Positions 1 through 12,357 of a stretch of 64,000 nt of DNA are shown one piece after another. Under the pieces are notes generated by a model. The model made no database searches, was not told where the DNA came from, and saw only the letters and a program-made list of their open reading frames with translations. Both the position numbers and the translations under genes were made by a program. Source of the DNA: Siphonodentalium dalli (lineage: Eukaryota > Mollusca > Scaphopoda > Gadilida > Siphonodentaliidae); assembly GCA_032622095.1 (NCBI GenBank), contig CP136062.1:152328875-152392874 (forward strand). Direction: 5' to 3'. Every line of letters begins with the position of its first letter. Position 1 is the first letter of the stretch.

Positions 1-903
1 GGTTAACACGAAGTTGTTCGGGCGCTGTTACGAGCAACCATATGGAACGTTCCTAGAGATCTGATCACCGCAAAAGGATATCTCATTTCAACGCATGTAA
101 GGTAGATAACATGTGTTTTTCGTGAAGTTTCTTTTAAATTGTTTGGTGGGTTGAAACGTAACATACTTCGTCTGTTATTCGTCGATTCGAGCATGAAAAC
201 TGTTTGTGAACTCGCGGGCTTGCACAACTAAATTCACCACCTGATGGTTCCCAGATGGTGGAGATGGTGATGTATTCCCATTGGAAACCTCGATTATGCA
301 TTGTCGGATATGGAGAAACTAATCTCAGTGAGAGCTTTCCGTTGAATGGCAACAAGCCATATTTCCGACTATATCCTGAAAATTACCCATAATTCTGCTG
401 TGGTTAAGGAGTCGATTATTTAGGGCCTTACTGTATATGTACTGAAAGAACATTTCGCAAACATCACTAGTTAAATGTATGCTAATTTATCATGCAAATT
501 ATCTCATACACGTCTTGTATTGTAAAAGTGTGGAATATAAATATATATGACACTGATAGGTGCTACTGCATACTTCAGTCAAATAACCTCATCCAGCAAC
601 CAGGTAATGGACTTACATATGTTAAAGTGATGTGATGGTGATCAAATAGACAAGGAGAATACTTTTGTTCAAATTTGTAATTTTTTACAAATAGTATATC
701 CAAATTGACACACCTTCACCGATAGATCCGTCGCGAATATTTATAATTGAGCGTAGTTCTGACGATGTTTCCTATAGAGCGGTACGGTCGATTTGCTTAA
801 AATTGTCGGGGATGTTAGTAGAATGTTACATTCCTCTAGTTGTCATAGCGCCTGAATACTAACTTGTCAGTTTCACGCACCAGAACTAGTCCATAATATG
901 TCT
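1..903. other. Gene-free unique AT-rich sequence
   Basis: I see no repeat, RNA gene or convincing coding region. Two overlapping minus-strand open frames of 73-74 codons (3-227 and 134-355) lie in different frames; the first begins at TTG rather than ATG, and neither resembles a known protein. Confidence 0.6.
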
Positions 904-1150
904 TTAATGTAGTGTTGTTCCTACTCTTGGTTGATTCAGGCCAGTTGTGCCAAGTGAAATGGCCATTTAACAATCTGTAACATCGTTAAATGCAATTGCA
1001 GATGTTTATCTGCATTTTGTTCTGTGATTATCCAATATAGGTGTGGGTTGTCAAAGGTTGTTAATACTGATTCGCCGTCTACTATGCACTTACATCAAAA
1101 GGCCATAGAATATAAAAACAACCATTGATCAACGGTTATTGTACCATTGC
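904..1150 (+). repeat. Diverged direct repeat, copy 1
   Basis: This stretch aligns collinearly with 2113-2374. Shared blocks include TAACATCGTTAAATGCA, ACATCAAAAGG and ACAACCATTGATC in the same order, with scattered substitutions and small indels. It is an old local duplication or two insertions of one dispersed repeat. No coding potential is apparent. Confidence 0.75.
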
Positions 1151-2112
1151 ATGATATAAACGCAACACACCCACATTAACACTAAACACAGAAACAAATG
1201 GCAAAATCGAAGAATATGTACGTTGGTTTAAACATGTATTGGCAAATGCTAAACGTATCTAGAAAATAGTTTAAAAATAACTTAGAAACGCCTCTCTCCC
1301 ACATAAAATTTAAACACAAATTTACATACATATGCCTGAACATTAAGATTAAGGCGAAAGAACAATAAGGCGTGTGCATATTCAAATTATGAATGTTTAA
1401 TCAAGAATGGTTGGTGTGTGATCATATATGAATAAGGAGTTTCTACGAAACGTGATTACATGTCGAATGGAGAAACTAGATTTAAGCTGGCTATATCGCT
1501 TGTGTTAATTTTGATATTAGTGGGTATTCATTCTGAACGTTCAATACAGAACTGTGTAACGAGCATGCATTAGTTGTATGACAATCAAACTCTTGAGAGT
1601 TCTGGTTTATTTAAACAACCATGTGATCACATTATATGATACATCTGATCACCCCAGCTGATATTATAATCCAGCTGTAATCTTAAACGGACATGGATCA
1701 TTGGAGTTCCAAATTTGGTCTACGTAATTTGCAAGTAGGTATAAGATAGGTTGACAAATACACGAAATATTGATATACCGGCTTCATTGTTTATGACTTC
1801 AACGCGTCTTTTTGTGACATATAATGCACGCATAAAAATAGTTATCTATCAACCTATTTAGATACCTGGACAAATTCCAAAAGTTAGGCGTAATTTGGAA
1901 CACAAACCGCCATGTGGCTTTGAGCTTTGCACAACTTTAAACACATGATGCTATTTTCTAATAAAGGGACGTCGCAAAATCTTCATATTTATATGTACGC
2001 CAATTTCCTGTGGCATAGGCATGGATTCAATCATTGAGGTTTCGACCAGCGTTCGATAACACCAGCATAGCAACCAAGGTCATGTGCTAATACCCTTGCA
2101 TTGGAGTATTAG
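1151..2112. other. Gene-free spacer between the two direct-repeat copies
   Basis: AT-rich sequence without recognisable repeats. A 67-codon open frame on the minus strand (1182-1385) has no recognisable motif, and I treat it as chance. Confidence 0.5.
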
Positions 2113-2374
2113 TTAATGTAATCTTGACTTTATTCTTGTTTGAGTCCGGCCATGTATGCCCAGGGGGAATGGGTATTTAACTAACTGTAACATCGTTAAA
2201 TGCAGTTTTCAGATGTTATCGTCTTTTGATCTGTGATTCTACTAATCCATTATAGCGAGGTGTGGATTTTTAAAGGTTGTTAATTCTGAAGTAATTGGCC
2301 CTCTACTATACTCTCACATCAAAAGGCGAGAGAGCATAAAACAACCATTGATCGACGAAGATTGTGCCATTATA
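2113..2374 (+). repeat. Diverged direct repeat, copy 2
   Basis: Partner of 904-1150, about 1.2 kb downstream in the same orientation. The two diverge by many substitutions, so the event is old compared with the satellite and segmental duplications elsewhere in the window. Confidence 0.75.
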
Positions 2375-2552
2375 TGTGCCTCAACTCACCATCAGCAACA
2401 TCTATTCAAAAAAGCTACCAGATCGAACATTTTGTACTCTTGTGGTCGGTTTTGGTGCACTAGGTCAGCTAAACAAAATTGTTCGTTTCTCATGTAATGT
2501 TTCATCCACAGAAAACAAACATGTGCCTTTTACATATTTTTGACGTGCCATA

Positions 2553-3079
2553 AATAGAGGATCTACAACGAGTGCCCATTTTATAGCAAAATTTACAAAA
2601 CGAGTCCGGTAATTTAGGTCTGGACGAGGTCCATACCTAATTTACAGGACGAGTTTTGTAAATTCCGATATAAACTCTGGACAAGTTATAGATTATATTT
2701 ATTACATGATCTAAAACCTTGATAAAACATATTTAAATCAACAAATGGGACGTGAAACTAACATCGGCATGCGAAGACGTTTCACGTAACTATGCGTTTT
2801 TTGCCCGCGTAAAGAAATAGTCCTAGATAAATAAAGACTTTGACGTAAATTCAATGAAATAACTTTTAAAACTCTTCATTCATTAGAGTTTGTTGCAAAA
2901 AATATTGGAAGCCATAGTATTTTGAGACATAGCGTACGAAATATAAACAGACGACAAACTGGAAGTCAAAGGTCACCTGACACTATTTCCTGTTATCCAA
3001 CGAACGTCTCATATCACAATTTATAGACTGGACTTATTGAATGGAATAAGGGTAGGATCATGTAATAAATATAAATTAT
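2553..3079 (+). repeat. Dispersed repeat rep-C, copy 1
   Basis: One of four related copies (others at 32,727, 39,421 and 44,377). Each begins with AGAGGATCTACAAC, then an imperfect inverted repeat of about 150 bp (the TTTACAAAACGAGTCC arm pairs with GGACGAGTTTTGTAAA), then a shared tail with AACAAATGGGACGTGA, AATAAAGACT and GAGTTTGTTG. No open frame is shared among copies, so this is a non-autonomous element rather than a gene. The hairpin head suggests a foldback/MITE-like element; class unknown. Confidence 0.75.
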
Positions 3080-3089
3080 AACACCGCCC

Positions 3090-3880
3090 ATCACAAGCAC
3101 ACAGCCTCCTCTCATATTTAACTTATTTCAAAAACACAAATAAGCCCATATCTGGATTATTTGAATATGAATAACGTTCTATATGAACATAAATCGACTT
3201 TTTATGCTCTTCATAATGTGTTTTCATTGTGGCCCGCGCCATAAAACTGAACAATGGGTATAAGTCCACTGTGAGATTATTTCAGATCAAATATGTCCAA
3301 CGTGACAACATAATTCCGCGCAAATAGGTTCATAATCACCTTTGATATTCACATAAGTTCATATTGGACTATTTGATATATTCTAAAATAAGGTAACATA
3401 TATATTATTCCGTTTTATGGAGGGGGCCACAGTGAAATGAGTGTATATCTGGTAAGTCGTGAGTTGGTGACTTGTCCGCCCATGACGAACTTATAACGTT
3501 ATTATGAGTTGATAATGGCACAAAAACACTTTCATTTTCAGTTCGTTGTGAACTTAAAATGAAGTGAGTCTACGCCGATTATGAACCTAAAACAAGTCCT
3601 AGTATAAGCCGATAACGTGATGAGTTTCGAAGCACAGACTGAATATGAACCTATGTGAATATAGAGGTCCAGTATGAGACTATTTACAGGATATGTTGCA
3701 GCACAACCACGTTCAATAACGCTCGATGACCGGTGGTCAATTAGATCAGATGTTAAGATGGAATTATACAGATGAAGTGTCCATGCCTTCGTGAGTAGTA
3801 ATGTATCCACACAAAACTATCACAATTTGTGGATTTGAAATTACTCGTAAGTGTCATGACCAACAAGCTGAGTCAGTATA
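3090..3880. repeat. Rep-B fragments in both orientations
   Basis: Degenerate copies of a dispersed family containing motifs such as GGTTCATA, ATTCACATA and GGCCCGCGCC / GGCCACAGTGAAA. One arm near 3220-3250 is inverted relative to one near 3418-3440. Related copies lie at 4398, 6402, 43,372 and 45,881. A 90-codon minus-strand frame (3538-3810) overlaps this repeat and is not supported as a gene. Confidence 0.5.
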
Positions 3881-4025
3881 AAGCCATATGGTGGTCTTGG
3901 CTCCAAATACACATTATAATATTCCGCTTTTGAACTTCTCCCGGTATCAATATAGATCGATAAATACACCTCCTTTCTATGAGCATTACATATTGGCGAA
4001 AAGACGCATTAAAGTCATAACGCGA
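3881..4025 (+). repeat. Dispersed repeat rep-F, copy 1
   Basis: This aligns with 52,361-52,500 over about 140 bp. Shared blocks include TCCCGGTATC, CTTTCTATGAGCA and AAAGTCATA / GAAGTCATA. The 63-codon plus-strand frame across it is therefore repeat sequence. The second copy directly abuts a foldback element. Confidence 0.65.
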
Positions 4026-4397
4026 CGTGCATCGGATGAGAAAAGAGAGTTCGGTGCACGTCTATTCCTGATATGGTAGAAATAAAGAGCGTTTGTTTTC
4101 ACTTATGTGCGATAATTTGAAAATAGCTGGAAATGGGCTTTGACCATGGAAAATATCTTACGTAGCTTAGGTAGATAGATGGATATATACTTTATTGCGC
4201 AATCGCTATACGGATACAGGATATGGCAAAGAAAGAAAGCATATCTTCTAATTGTCAACATGACATGTACCTCCTTCCAAATTACGTACATTAGCCACAA
4301 TTTGGAAGCTCGAAAGAGCCATCTCCGTTGAAGTGTATTTGCTGAGTTAATGATAACATATTATACATATTTGATATTTAGAAATACGTGTACCTAC

Positions 4398-4634
4398 TCA
4401 ACATATCCTCATGGAAATAGGTTCATATCTGGTTTAAATATTCACATAGGTTCATATTTGGCTTATTGTTTTAAGAATTAAGCACATATTGAGCGTATAT
4501 CCGTTATTTCGTTGAATAGCGCGGGCCGCAGTGAAAACATCATAAAGAGCGTGAATCTCGTTAGTCGTGTCGATAAAAAAGTGGATTAAATAATGCAAAT
4601 ATGACCTGATTTCATATTGAAATAAGCACTATAC
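4398..4634 (+). repeat. Rep-B copy
   Basis: Begins ACATATCCTC, continues through AGGTTCATAT, GCGCGGGCCGCAGTGAAAA and AAAGAGCGTGAATCT, and ends at the G-run element. It is closely matched in order by 6402-6745. No coding frame is conserved. Confidence 0.65.
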
Positions 4635-4635
4635 G

Positions 4636-5185
4636 CAGGGGGGGGGGGGGTGAAATTTTTGTTCCCGGCACGTATGCCGGGGTGGGTGGGTGGTCAAAGC
4701 CATCAACAAGCAATTTTGTCCGCAACTAAAATGTTTTTTTCCTGCTTGTAGTGTTTTGGCAATGAGTTGGGCTTCAAAACCACTTTGAATGAGAGAAATA
4801 GTGTAATTCTAACTGGTAAACTGACTGCAGGCAGTTATCGTGTTGTATTTTGTTGCAAATTTTGAAATCCAAGATGGCCGCTGGCAGCCATGTTTTTTTG
4901 GCCGAATGACCTCAAAATGACTCATTCCTATTTACATGTCCATGTTAACATCCATGATAAATAGTATGCACAGAAATTCATATACAGCTGTTTACAGTGA
5001 ATTCCCCCCCGCCAATCTCTGTTTTAGTGTTAAAGGGGGGGGTGTAAAAAAATGGTCGGAAAAAACTGCCAAAAATGGAAAACAATTTGGCGGTGGGTGT
5101 GGGTGGGTACAAAAAATGATCGAAAGGGAAAAAATGCCATACGTGCCTGAATATTTTTTTCCGACCCCCCCTCCTGCTATACGGG
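4636..5185. mobile_element. G-run element with inverted ends (non-autonomous)
   Basis: The left end has 13 consecutive G (4638-4650), then GTGAAATTTTTGTTCCC and GGCACGTATGCC. The right end (about 5133-5185) is the inverse: GCCATACGTGCC, a poly-T stretch, then a C-run ending CTCCTGC. This gives inverted arms of about 45 bp around a core with further G/C runs. No transposase frame is present; the 112-codon plus-strand frame is composed of the element. A right-end relative lies at 33,520-33,650. Confidence 0.5.
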
Positions 5186-5394
5186 CTAGGTTTGAAGGCT
5201 GCGTTTTAATCCCATATGAAGCGTATTTTTTCAAATACGCTCTATATGGGCTTAAAATGCGACATACAAAATAAGCCCGTATTGTGCATCTTTTCACGAG
5301 AACAGGTTGAACTACTACCATACAAATATAATTTTGACTATTTACTGTTTATCTGGCCTTACGTATATTATGATTGTACTCAATCCCTTGTTAA

Positions 5395-5495
5395 CATAGT
5401 GTACTCACAGTCAGTGTACTCAACCTCTAACTACCTCTCTAATCGAAGTAATCTGGATTCTTAACATTAAATTGGCTACCACACATTTTCTCCAA
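5395..5495 (+). repeat. Diverged dispersed repeat, copy 1
   Basis: This shares an ordered block with 29,975-30,080: TCTCTAATCGA, GTAATCTG, ATTAAATTGG and TACCACAC. Otherwise unidentified. Confidence 0.5.
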
Positions 5496-5636
5496 ATCAT
5501 TTACACGAGGCACATGAATTCAAAGGAATTCCAGCCATTGAATACATAGTATTGTATACCTCTAGTGGAATACAAGCCGGAACTATTTGTGTTGACATTG
5601 TCGCCAAGAAAGATGACGTGCATTACGTCAAAGATC

Positions 5637-5750
5637 CGCTTCGGATGATACCCCGATCACCAATGGTTATTAATCAGACTTAAATCACAACAAAGGTCCG
5701 CTTCTGGTGATACCCCGATCATTAGTGGTTATTCATCACAACACAGGTAG
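5637..5750 (+). repeat. Short tandem duplication, about 62 bp x 2
   Basis: The block CCGCTTC.GGTGATACCCCGATCA, followed by GTGGTTATT, occurs twice head to tail with minor differences. No function is apparent. Confidence 0.6.
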
Positions 5751-6401
5751 CTTTAGTTTCAGTGAAGGTGATACTCATTGACTGAACTTATATGATACAA
5801 TGGTGTAGAATAAATACAAAACAAAACTTGCATCGTAATCTAGAATCTTTTATTGAACTCGTTGCGGACGGCGGGTAGTTACATTTCGCTCCCGATACGC
5901 TCTCGCGAAATATATCTTTGCTCCATCCCCAACTCATTCCATAAAAAGTTATCCATTGAGATGCGCGTTGTGTTCTGTCTATCCATAGGATTTATACCAA
6001 CGTCTGTCCGTAATTCATCAGTAAAGGACAATAGGTGATATCGATGCTTCCTAATTGGCAGTTCGGCTTAGAATATAAAGCAATCGCGCACAGCCACGAC
6101 TAACTGGAGTTCCTGGTTTATAGCACGTCAGACGGATCAAGTCTAAAGATGTATTCGTAGTCCCAGATATCTAGTTACCGGCTACATCATACCACATATA
6201 ATTCATCAGCGTTTTCCGCGTTATTCTGAAGAAAACAACGTTACAAACAAATATTTAACTAGATCTGTAAATACTGTAATAGATAAATAAATACCAAAAA
6301 ATGTCATTCTGTTATTCAAATAAATCATAAATAATGTTTCGGGTCCCCCTAAAACACCGAGATATGATATAATTCATTATCAAACACAATAATGTCTCTC
6401 G
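5751..6401. other. Gene-free AT-rich sequence
   Basis: No repeats or coding signals that I can support. A 61-codon frame at 5853-6038 begins at TTG and lacks any motif. Confidence 0.5.
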
Positions 6402-6745
6402 TTAACATATCCTCGAGGAAATATGTTCATAGTGGACCTTAATATTCACATAGCTTCATATTGGATTTATTGGATCGAATATAAGCCCATAGTGAGCTTA
6501 TACCAGTTGAAAGGCGCGGCCGCAGTGGAAACACATTATAAAGAGCATGCATCTGGTTAGGTGTGTCGATGAAAAAAGGTGGAATAAATAATGCTAAAAG
6601 GGCTTATTTCGTATGGAAATTGTCCCATATTGGGCTGTTTTAAAAATCGAGTTTATGTTCATATAGAGCGTAATTCAGTTTCAAATGATACCGATATGTG
6701 CTTATTTGTGTTTTAAAATACGCTCAATATGAGTTTATATTCAGA
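6402..6745 (+). repeat. Rep-B copy next to the satellite
   Basis: This matches 4398-4634 in order (ACATATCCTC, GTTCATA, GCGCGGCCGCAGTGGAAA, AAAGAGCATGCATCT). It ends about 125 bp before the first 57-bp satellite monomer, so rep-B DNA forms the proximal flank of the array. Confidence 0.65.
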
Positions 6746-6869
6746 AGAACTGGCTGCTTTCTTATATAGATTCTCGTAATATGTTATGATATGCAGTACA
6801 ATAAAAGTTAATTCGACTTCGCATTAAAATTAAATAAAAAAGAAATAAGCATAGAACATTGAGAACATG

Positions 6870-9210
6870 TACGTAATAAGTTATCAGATTGTTGGATATA
6901 TATACCCTCATTCCAATCCTAATCATACCGTAATGAGTTATCAGATTGTTGGATATATATACCCTCATTCCAATCCTAATCATACCGTAATGAGTTATCA
7001 GATTGCTGGATATATATACCCTCAGTCCAGTCCTAATCATACCGTAATGAGTTATCAGATTGATTGGATATATATACCCTCAGTCCAGTCCTAATCATAC
7101 CGTAATGAGTTATCAGATTGTTGGATATATATACCCTCAGTCCAGTCCTAATCATACCGTAATGAGTTATCAGATTGATTGGATATATATACCCTCAGTC
7201 CAGTCCTAATCATACCGTAATGAGTTATCAGATTGCTGGATATATATACCCTCAGTCCAGTCCTAATCATACCGTAATGAGTTATCAGATTGATTGGATA
7301 TATATACCCTCAGTCCAGTCCTAATCATACCGTAATGAGTTATCAGATTGTTGGATATATATACCCTCAGTCCAGTCCTAATCATACCGTAATGAGTTAT
7401 CAGATTGTTGGATATATATACCCTCATTCCAGTCCTAATCATACCGTAATGAGTTATCAGAATGTTGGATATATATACCCTCAGTCCAGTCCTAATCATA
7501 CCGTAATGAGTTATCAGATTGTTGGATATATATACCCTCAGTCCAGTCCTAATCATACCGTAATGAGTTATCAGATTGATTGGATATATATACCCTCAGT
7601 CCAGTCCTAATCATACCGTAATGAGTTATCAGATTGTTGGATATATATACCCTCATTCCAATCCTAATCATACCGTAATGAGTTATCAGATTGTTGGATA
7701 TATATACCCTCAGTCCAGTCCTAATCATACCGTAATGAGTTATCAGATTGTTGGATATATATACCCTCATTCCAATCCTAATCATACCGTAATGAGTTAT
7801 CAGATTGTTGGATATATATACCCTCAGTCCAGTCCTAATCATACCGTAATGAGTTATCAGATTGTTGGATATATATACCCTCAGTCCAGTCCTAATCATA
7901 CCGTAATGAGTTATCAGATTGTTGGATATATATACCCTCATTCCAATCCTAATCATACCGTAATGAGTTATCAGATTGTTGGATATATACACCCTCAGTC
8001 CAGTCCTAATCATACCGTAATGAGTTATCAGATTGTTGGATATATATACCCTCAGTCCAGTCCTAATCATACCGTAATGAGTTATCAGATTGTTGGATAT
8101 ATATACCCTCAGTCCAGTCCTAATCATACCGTAATGAGTTATCAGATTGTTGGATATATATACCCTCATTCCAGTCCTAATCATACCGTAATGAGTTATC
8201 AGATTGTTGGATATATACACCCTCAGTCCAGTCCTAATCATACCGTAATGAGTTATCAGATTGATTGGATATATATACCCTCAGTCCAGTCCTAATCATA
8301 CCGTAATGAGTTATCAGATTGTTGGATATATATATACCCTCAGTCCAGTCCTAATCATACCGTAATGAGTTATCAGATTGTTGGATATATATACCCTCAG
8401 TCCAGTCCTAATCATACCGTAATGAGTTATCAGTTTGTTGGATATATATACCCTCATTCCAGTCCTAATCATACCGTAATGAGTTATCAGATTGTTGGAT
8501 ATATATACCCTCATTCCAGTCCTAATCATACCGTAATGAGTTATCAGATTGTTGGATATATATACCCTCATTCCAGTCCTAATCATACCGTAATGAGTTA
8601 ACAGATTGTTGGATATATATACCCTCATTCCAGTCCTAATCATACCGTAACGAGTTATCAGATTGTTGGATATATATACCCTCAGTCCAGTCCTAATCAT
8701 ACCGTAATGAGTTATCAGATTGTTGGATATATTTACCCTCATTCCAGTCCTAATCATACCGTAATGAGTTATCAGATTGTTGGATATATATACCCTCATT
8801 CCAGTCCTAATCATACCGTAATGAGTTATCAGATTGTTGGATATATATACCCTCATTCCAGTCCTAATCATACCGTAATGAGTTATCAGATTGATTGGAT
8901 ATATATACCCTCATTCCAGTCCTAATCATACCGTAATGAGTTATCAGATTGTTGGATATATATACACTCATTCCAGTCCTAATCATACCGTAATGAGTTA
9001 TCAGATTGTTGGATATATATACCCTCATTCCAGTCCTAATCATACCGTAATGAGTTATCAGATTGTTGGATATATATACCCTCATTCCAGTCCTAATCAT
9101 ACCGTAATGAGTTATCAGATTGTTGGATATATATACCCTCATTCCAGTCCTAATCATACCGTAATGAGTTATCATATTGTTGGATATATATACCCTCATT
9201 CCAGTCGTAA
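6870..9210 (+). repeat. Satellite proximal domain, A-type monomers
   Basis: About 41 monomers with the GAGTTATCAGATTG linker. Most are 57 bp. At least six (near 7050, 7170, 7290, 7577, 8263 and 8892) read CAGATTGATTGG and are 58 bp, which shifts the reading frame. The interior alternates CAGTCCAGT and CATTCCAGT/CATTCCAAT variants without the long HOR seen downstream. Confidence 0.93.
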
Positions 9211-12200
9211 TCATACTGTAATAAGACGTGGGTTGATTGGATATATATACCCTCATTCCAATATTAATCATACCGTAATAAGACGTGGGTTGATTGGATA
9301 TATATACCCTCATTCCAGTCCTAATCATACCGTAATAAGACGTGGGTTGATTGGATATATATACCCTCATTCCAATACTAATCATACCGTAATAAGACGT
9401 GGGTTGATTGGATATATATACCCTCATTCCAGTCCTAATCATACCGTAATAAGACGTGGGTTGATTGGATATATATACCCTCATTCCAGTCCTAATCATA
9501 CCGTAATAAGACGTGGGTTGATTGGATATATATACCCTCATTCCAGTCGTAATCATACCGTAATAAGACGTGGGTTGATTGGATATATATACCCTCATTC
9601 CAGTCATAATCATACCGTAACAAGGCGTGGGTTGATTGGATATATATACCCTCATTCCAATCCTAATCATACTGTAATAAGACGTGGGTTGATTGGATAT
9701 ATATACCCTCATTCCAATCGTAATCATACTGTAATAAGACGTGGATTGATTGGATATATATACCCTCATTCCAGTCGTAACCATACCGTAATAAGACGTG
9801 GGTTGATTGGATATATATACCCTCATTCCAATCGTAATCATACTGTAATAAGACGTGGGTTGATTGGATATATATACCCTCATTCCAGTCGTAATCATAC
9901 CGTAATAAGACGTGGGTTGATTGGATATATATACCCTCATTCCAATCCTAATCATACCATATTAAGACGTGGATTGATTGGATATATATACCCTCATTCC
10001 AATCCTAATCATACCATATTAAGACGTGGATTGATTGGATATATATACCCTCATTCCAATCGTAATCATACTGTAATAAGACGTGGGTTGATTGGATATA
10101 TATACCCTCATTCCAATCCTAATCATACTGTAATAAGAGGTGGGTTGATTGGATATGTATACCCTCATTCCAGTCTTAATCATACCGTAATAAGACGTGG
10201 GTTGATTGGATATATACACCCTCATTCCAGTCGTAATCATACCGTAATAAGACGTGGGTTGATTGGATATATATACCCTCATTCCAGTCGTAATCATACC
10301 ATAATAAGACGTGGGTTGATTGGATATATATACCCTCATTCCAATCGTAATCATACCGTAATAAGACGTGGATTGATTGGATATATATACCCTCATTCTA
10401 ATCCTAATCATACCGTAATAAGACGTGGATTGATTGGATATATATACCCTCATTCCAGTCGTAATCCTACCGTAATAAGACTTGGATTGACTGGATATAT
10501 ATACCCTCATTCTAGTCGTAATCATACCGTAATAAGACGTGGGTTGATTGGATATATATACCCTCATTCCAGTTCTAATCATACCATATTAAGACGTGGA
10601 TTGATTGGATATATATACCCTCATTCCAGTCCTAATCATACCATCTTAAGACGTGGGTTGATTGGATATATATACCCTCATTCCAGTCCTAATCATACCA
10701 TATTAAGACGTGGATTGATTGGATATATATACCCTCATTCCAGTCGTAATCATACCGTAATAAGACGTGGGTTGATTGGATATATATACCCTCATTCCAG
10801 TCCTAATCATACCATATTAAGACGTGGGTTGATTGAATATATATACCCTCATTCCAGTCGTAATCATACCGTAATAAGACGTGGGTTGATTGGATATATA
10901 TACCCTCATTCCAGTCCTAATCATACCATATTAAGACGTGGATTGATTGGATATATATACCCTCATTCCAGTCCTAATCATAACATATTAAGACGTGGGT
11001 TGATTGGACATATACACCCTCATTCCAGTCCTAATCATACCATATTAAGACGTGGATTGATTGGATATATATACCCTCATTCCATTCCTAATCATACCAT
11101 CTTAAGACGTGGGTTGATTGGACATATACACCCTCATTCCAGTCCTAATCATACCATATTAAGACGTGGATTGATTGGATATATATACCCTTATTCCAGT
11201 CCTAATCATACCGTAATAAGACGTGGGTTAATTGGATATATATACCCTCATTCCAGTCGTAATCATACCGTAATAAGACGTGGATTGATTGGATATATAT
11301 ACCCTCATTCCAGTCGTAATCATACCATATTAAGACGTGGATTGATTGGATATCTATACCCTCATTCCAGTCCTAATCATACCATATTAAGACGTGGATT
11401 GATTGGATATATATACCCTCATTCCAGTCCTAATCATACCATCTTAAGACGTGGGTTGATTGGACATATACACCCTCATTTCAGTCCTAATCATACCATA
11501 TTAAGATGTGGATTGATTGGATATATATACCCTCATTCCAGTCCTAATCATACCATCTTAAGACGTGGGTTGATTGGACATATACACCCTCATTCCAGTC
11601 CTAATCATACCATATTAAGACGTGGATTGATTGGATATATATACCCTTATTCCAGTCCTAATCATACCGTAATAAGACGTGGGTTGCTTGGATATATTTA
11701 CCCTCATTCCAGTCGTAATCACACTGTAATAAGACGTGGGTTGATTGGATATATATATACCCTCATTCCAGTCGTAATCATACCGTAATAAGACGTGGGT
11801 TGATTGGATATATATACCCTCATTCCAGTCATAATCATACCATATTAAGACGTGGATTGATTGAATATATATACCCTCATTCCAGTCCTAATCATACCAT
11901 ATTAAGACGTGGATTGATTGGATATATATACCCACATTCCAGTCCTAATCATACTGTGATAAGACGTGGGTTGATTGGATATATATACCCTCATTCCAGT
12001 CGTAATCATACCGTAATAAGACGTGGATTGATTGGATATATATACCATCATTCCAATCGTAATCATACCGTAATAAGACGTGGGTTGATTGGATATATAT
12101 ACCCTCATTCCAGTCCTAATCATACCATATTAAGACGTGGATTGATTGGATATATATACCCTCATTCCAGTCCTAATCATACCATATTAAGATGTGGATT

Positions 12201-12357
12201 GATTGGATATATATACCCTCATTCCAGTCGTAATCATACCGTAATAAGACGTGGATTGATTGGATATATATACCCTAATTCCAGTCGTAATCATACCATA
12301 TTAAGACGTGGATTGATTGGATATATATACCCTCATTCCAGTCCTAATCATACCGTA

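Noticed and set aside
4936-5321. Overlapping 109- and 112-codon frames on both strands
   Set aside because: They lie within the G-run inverted element and encode low-complexity Gly/Pro-rich peptide.
8864-9955. Minus-strand frames of 73-363 codons through the satellite (RVYISNQPTSYYGMI type)
   Set aside because: Mirror readings of the same repeat; they end mainly where a monomer carries ATTAAGACG (TAA on the minus strand).
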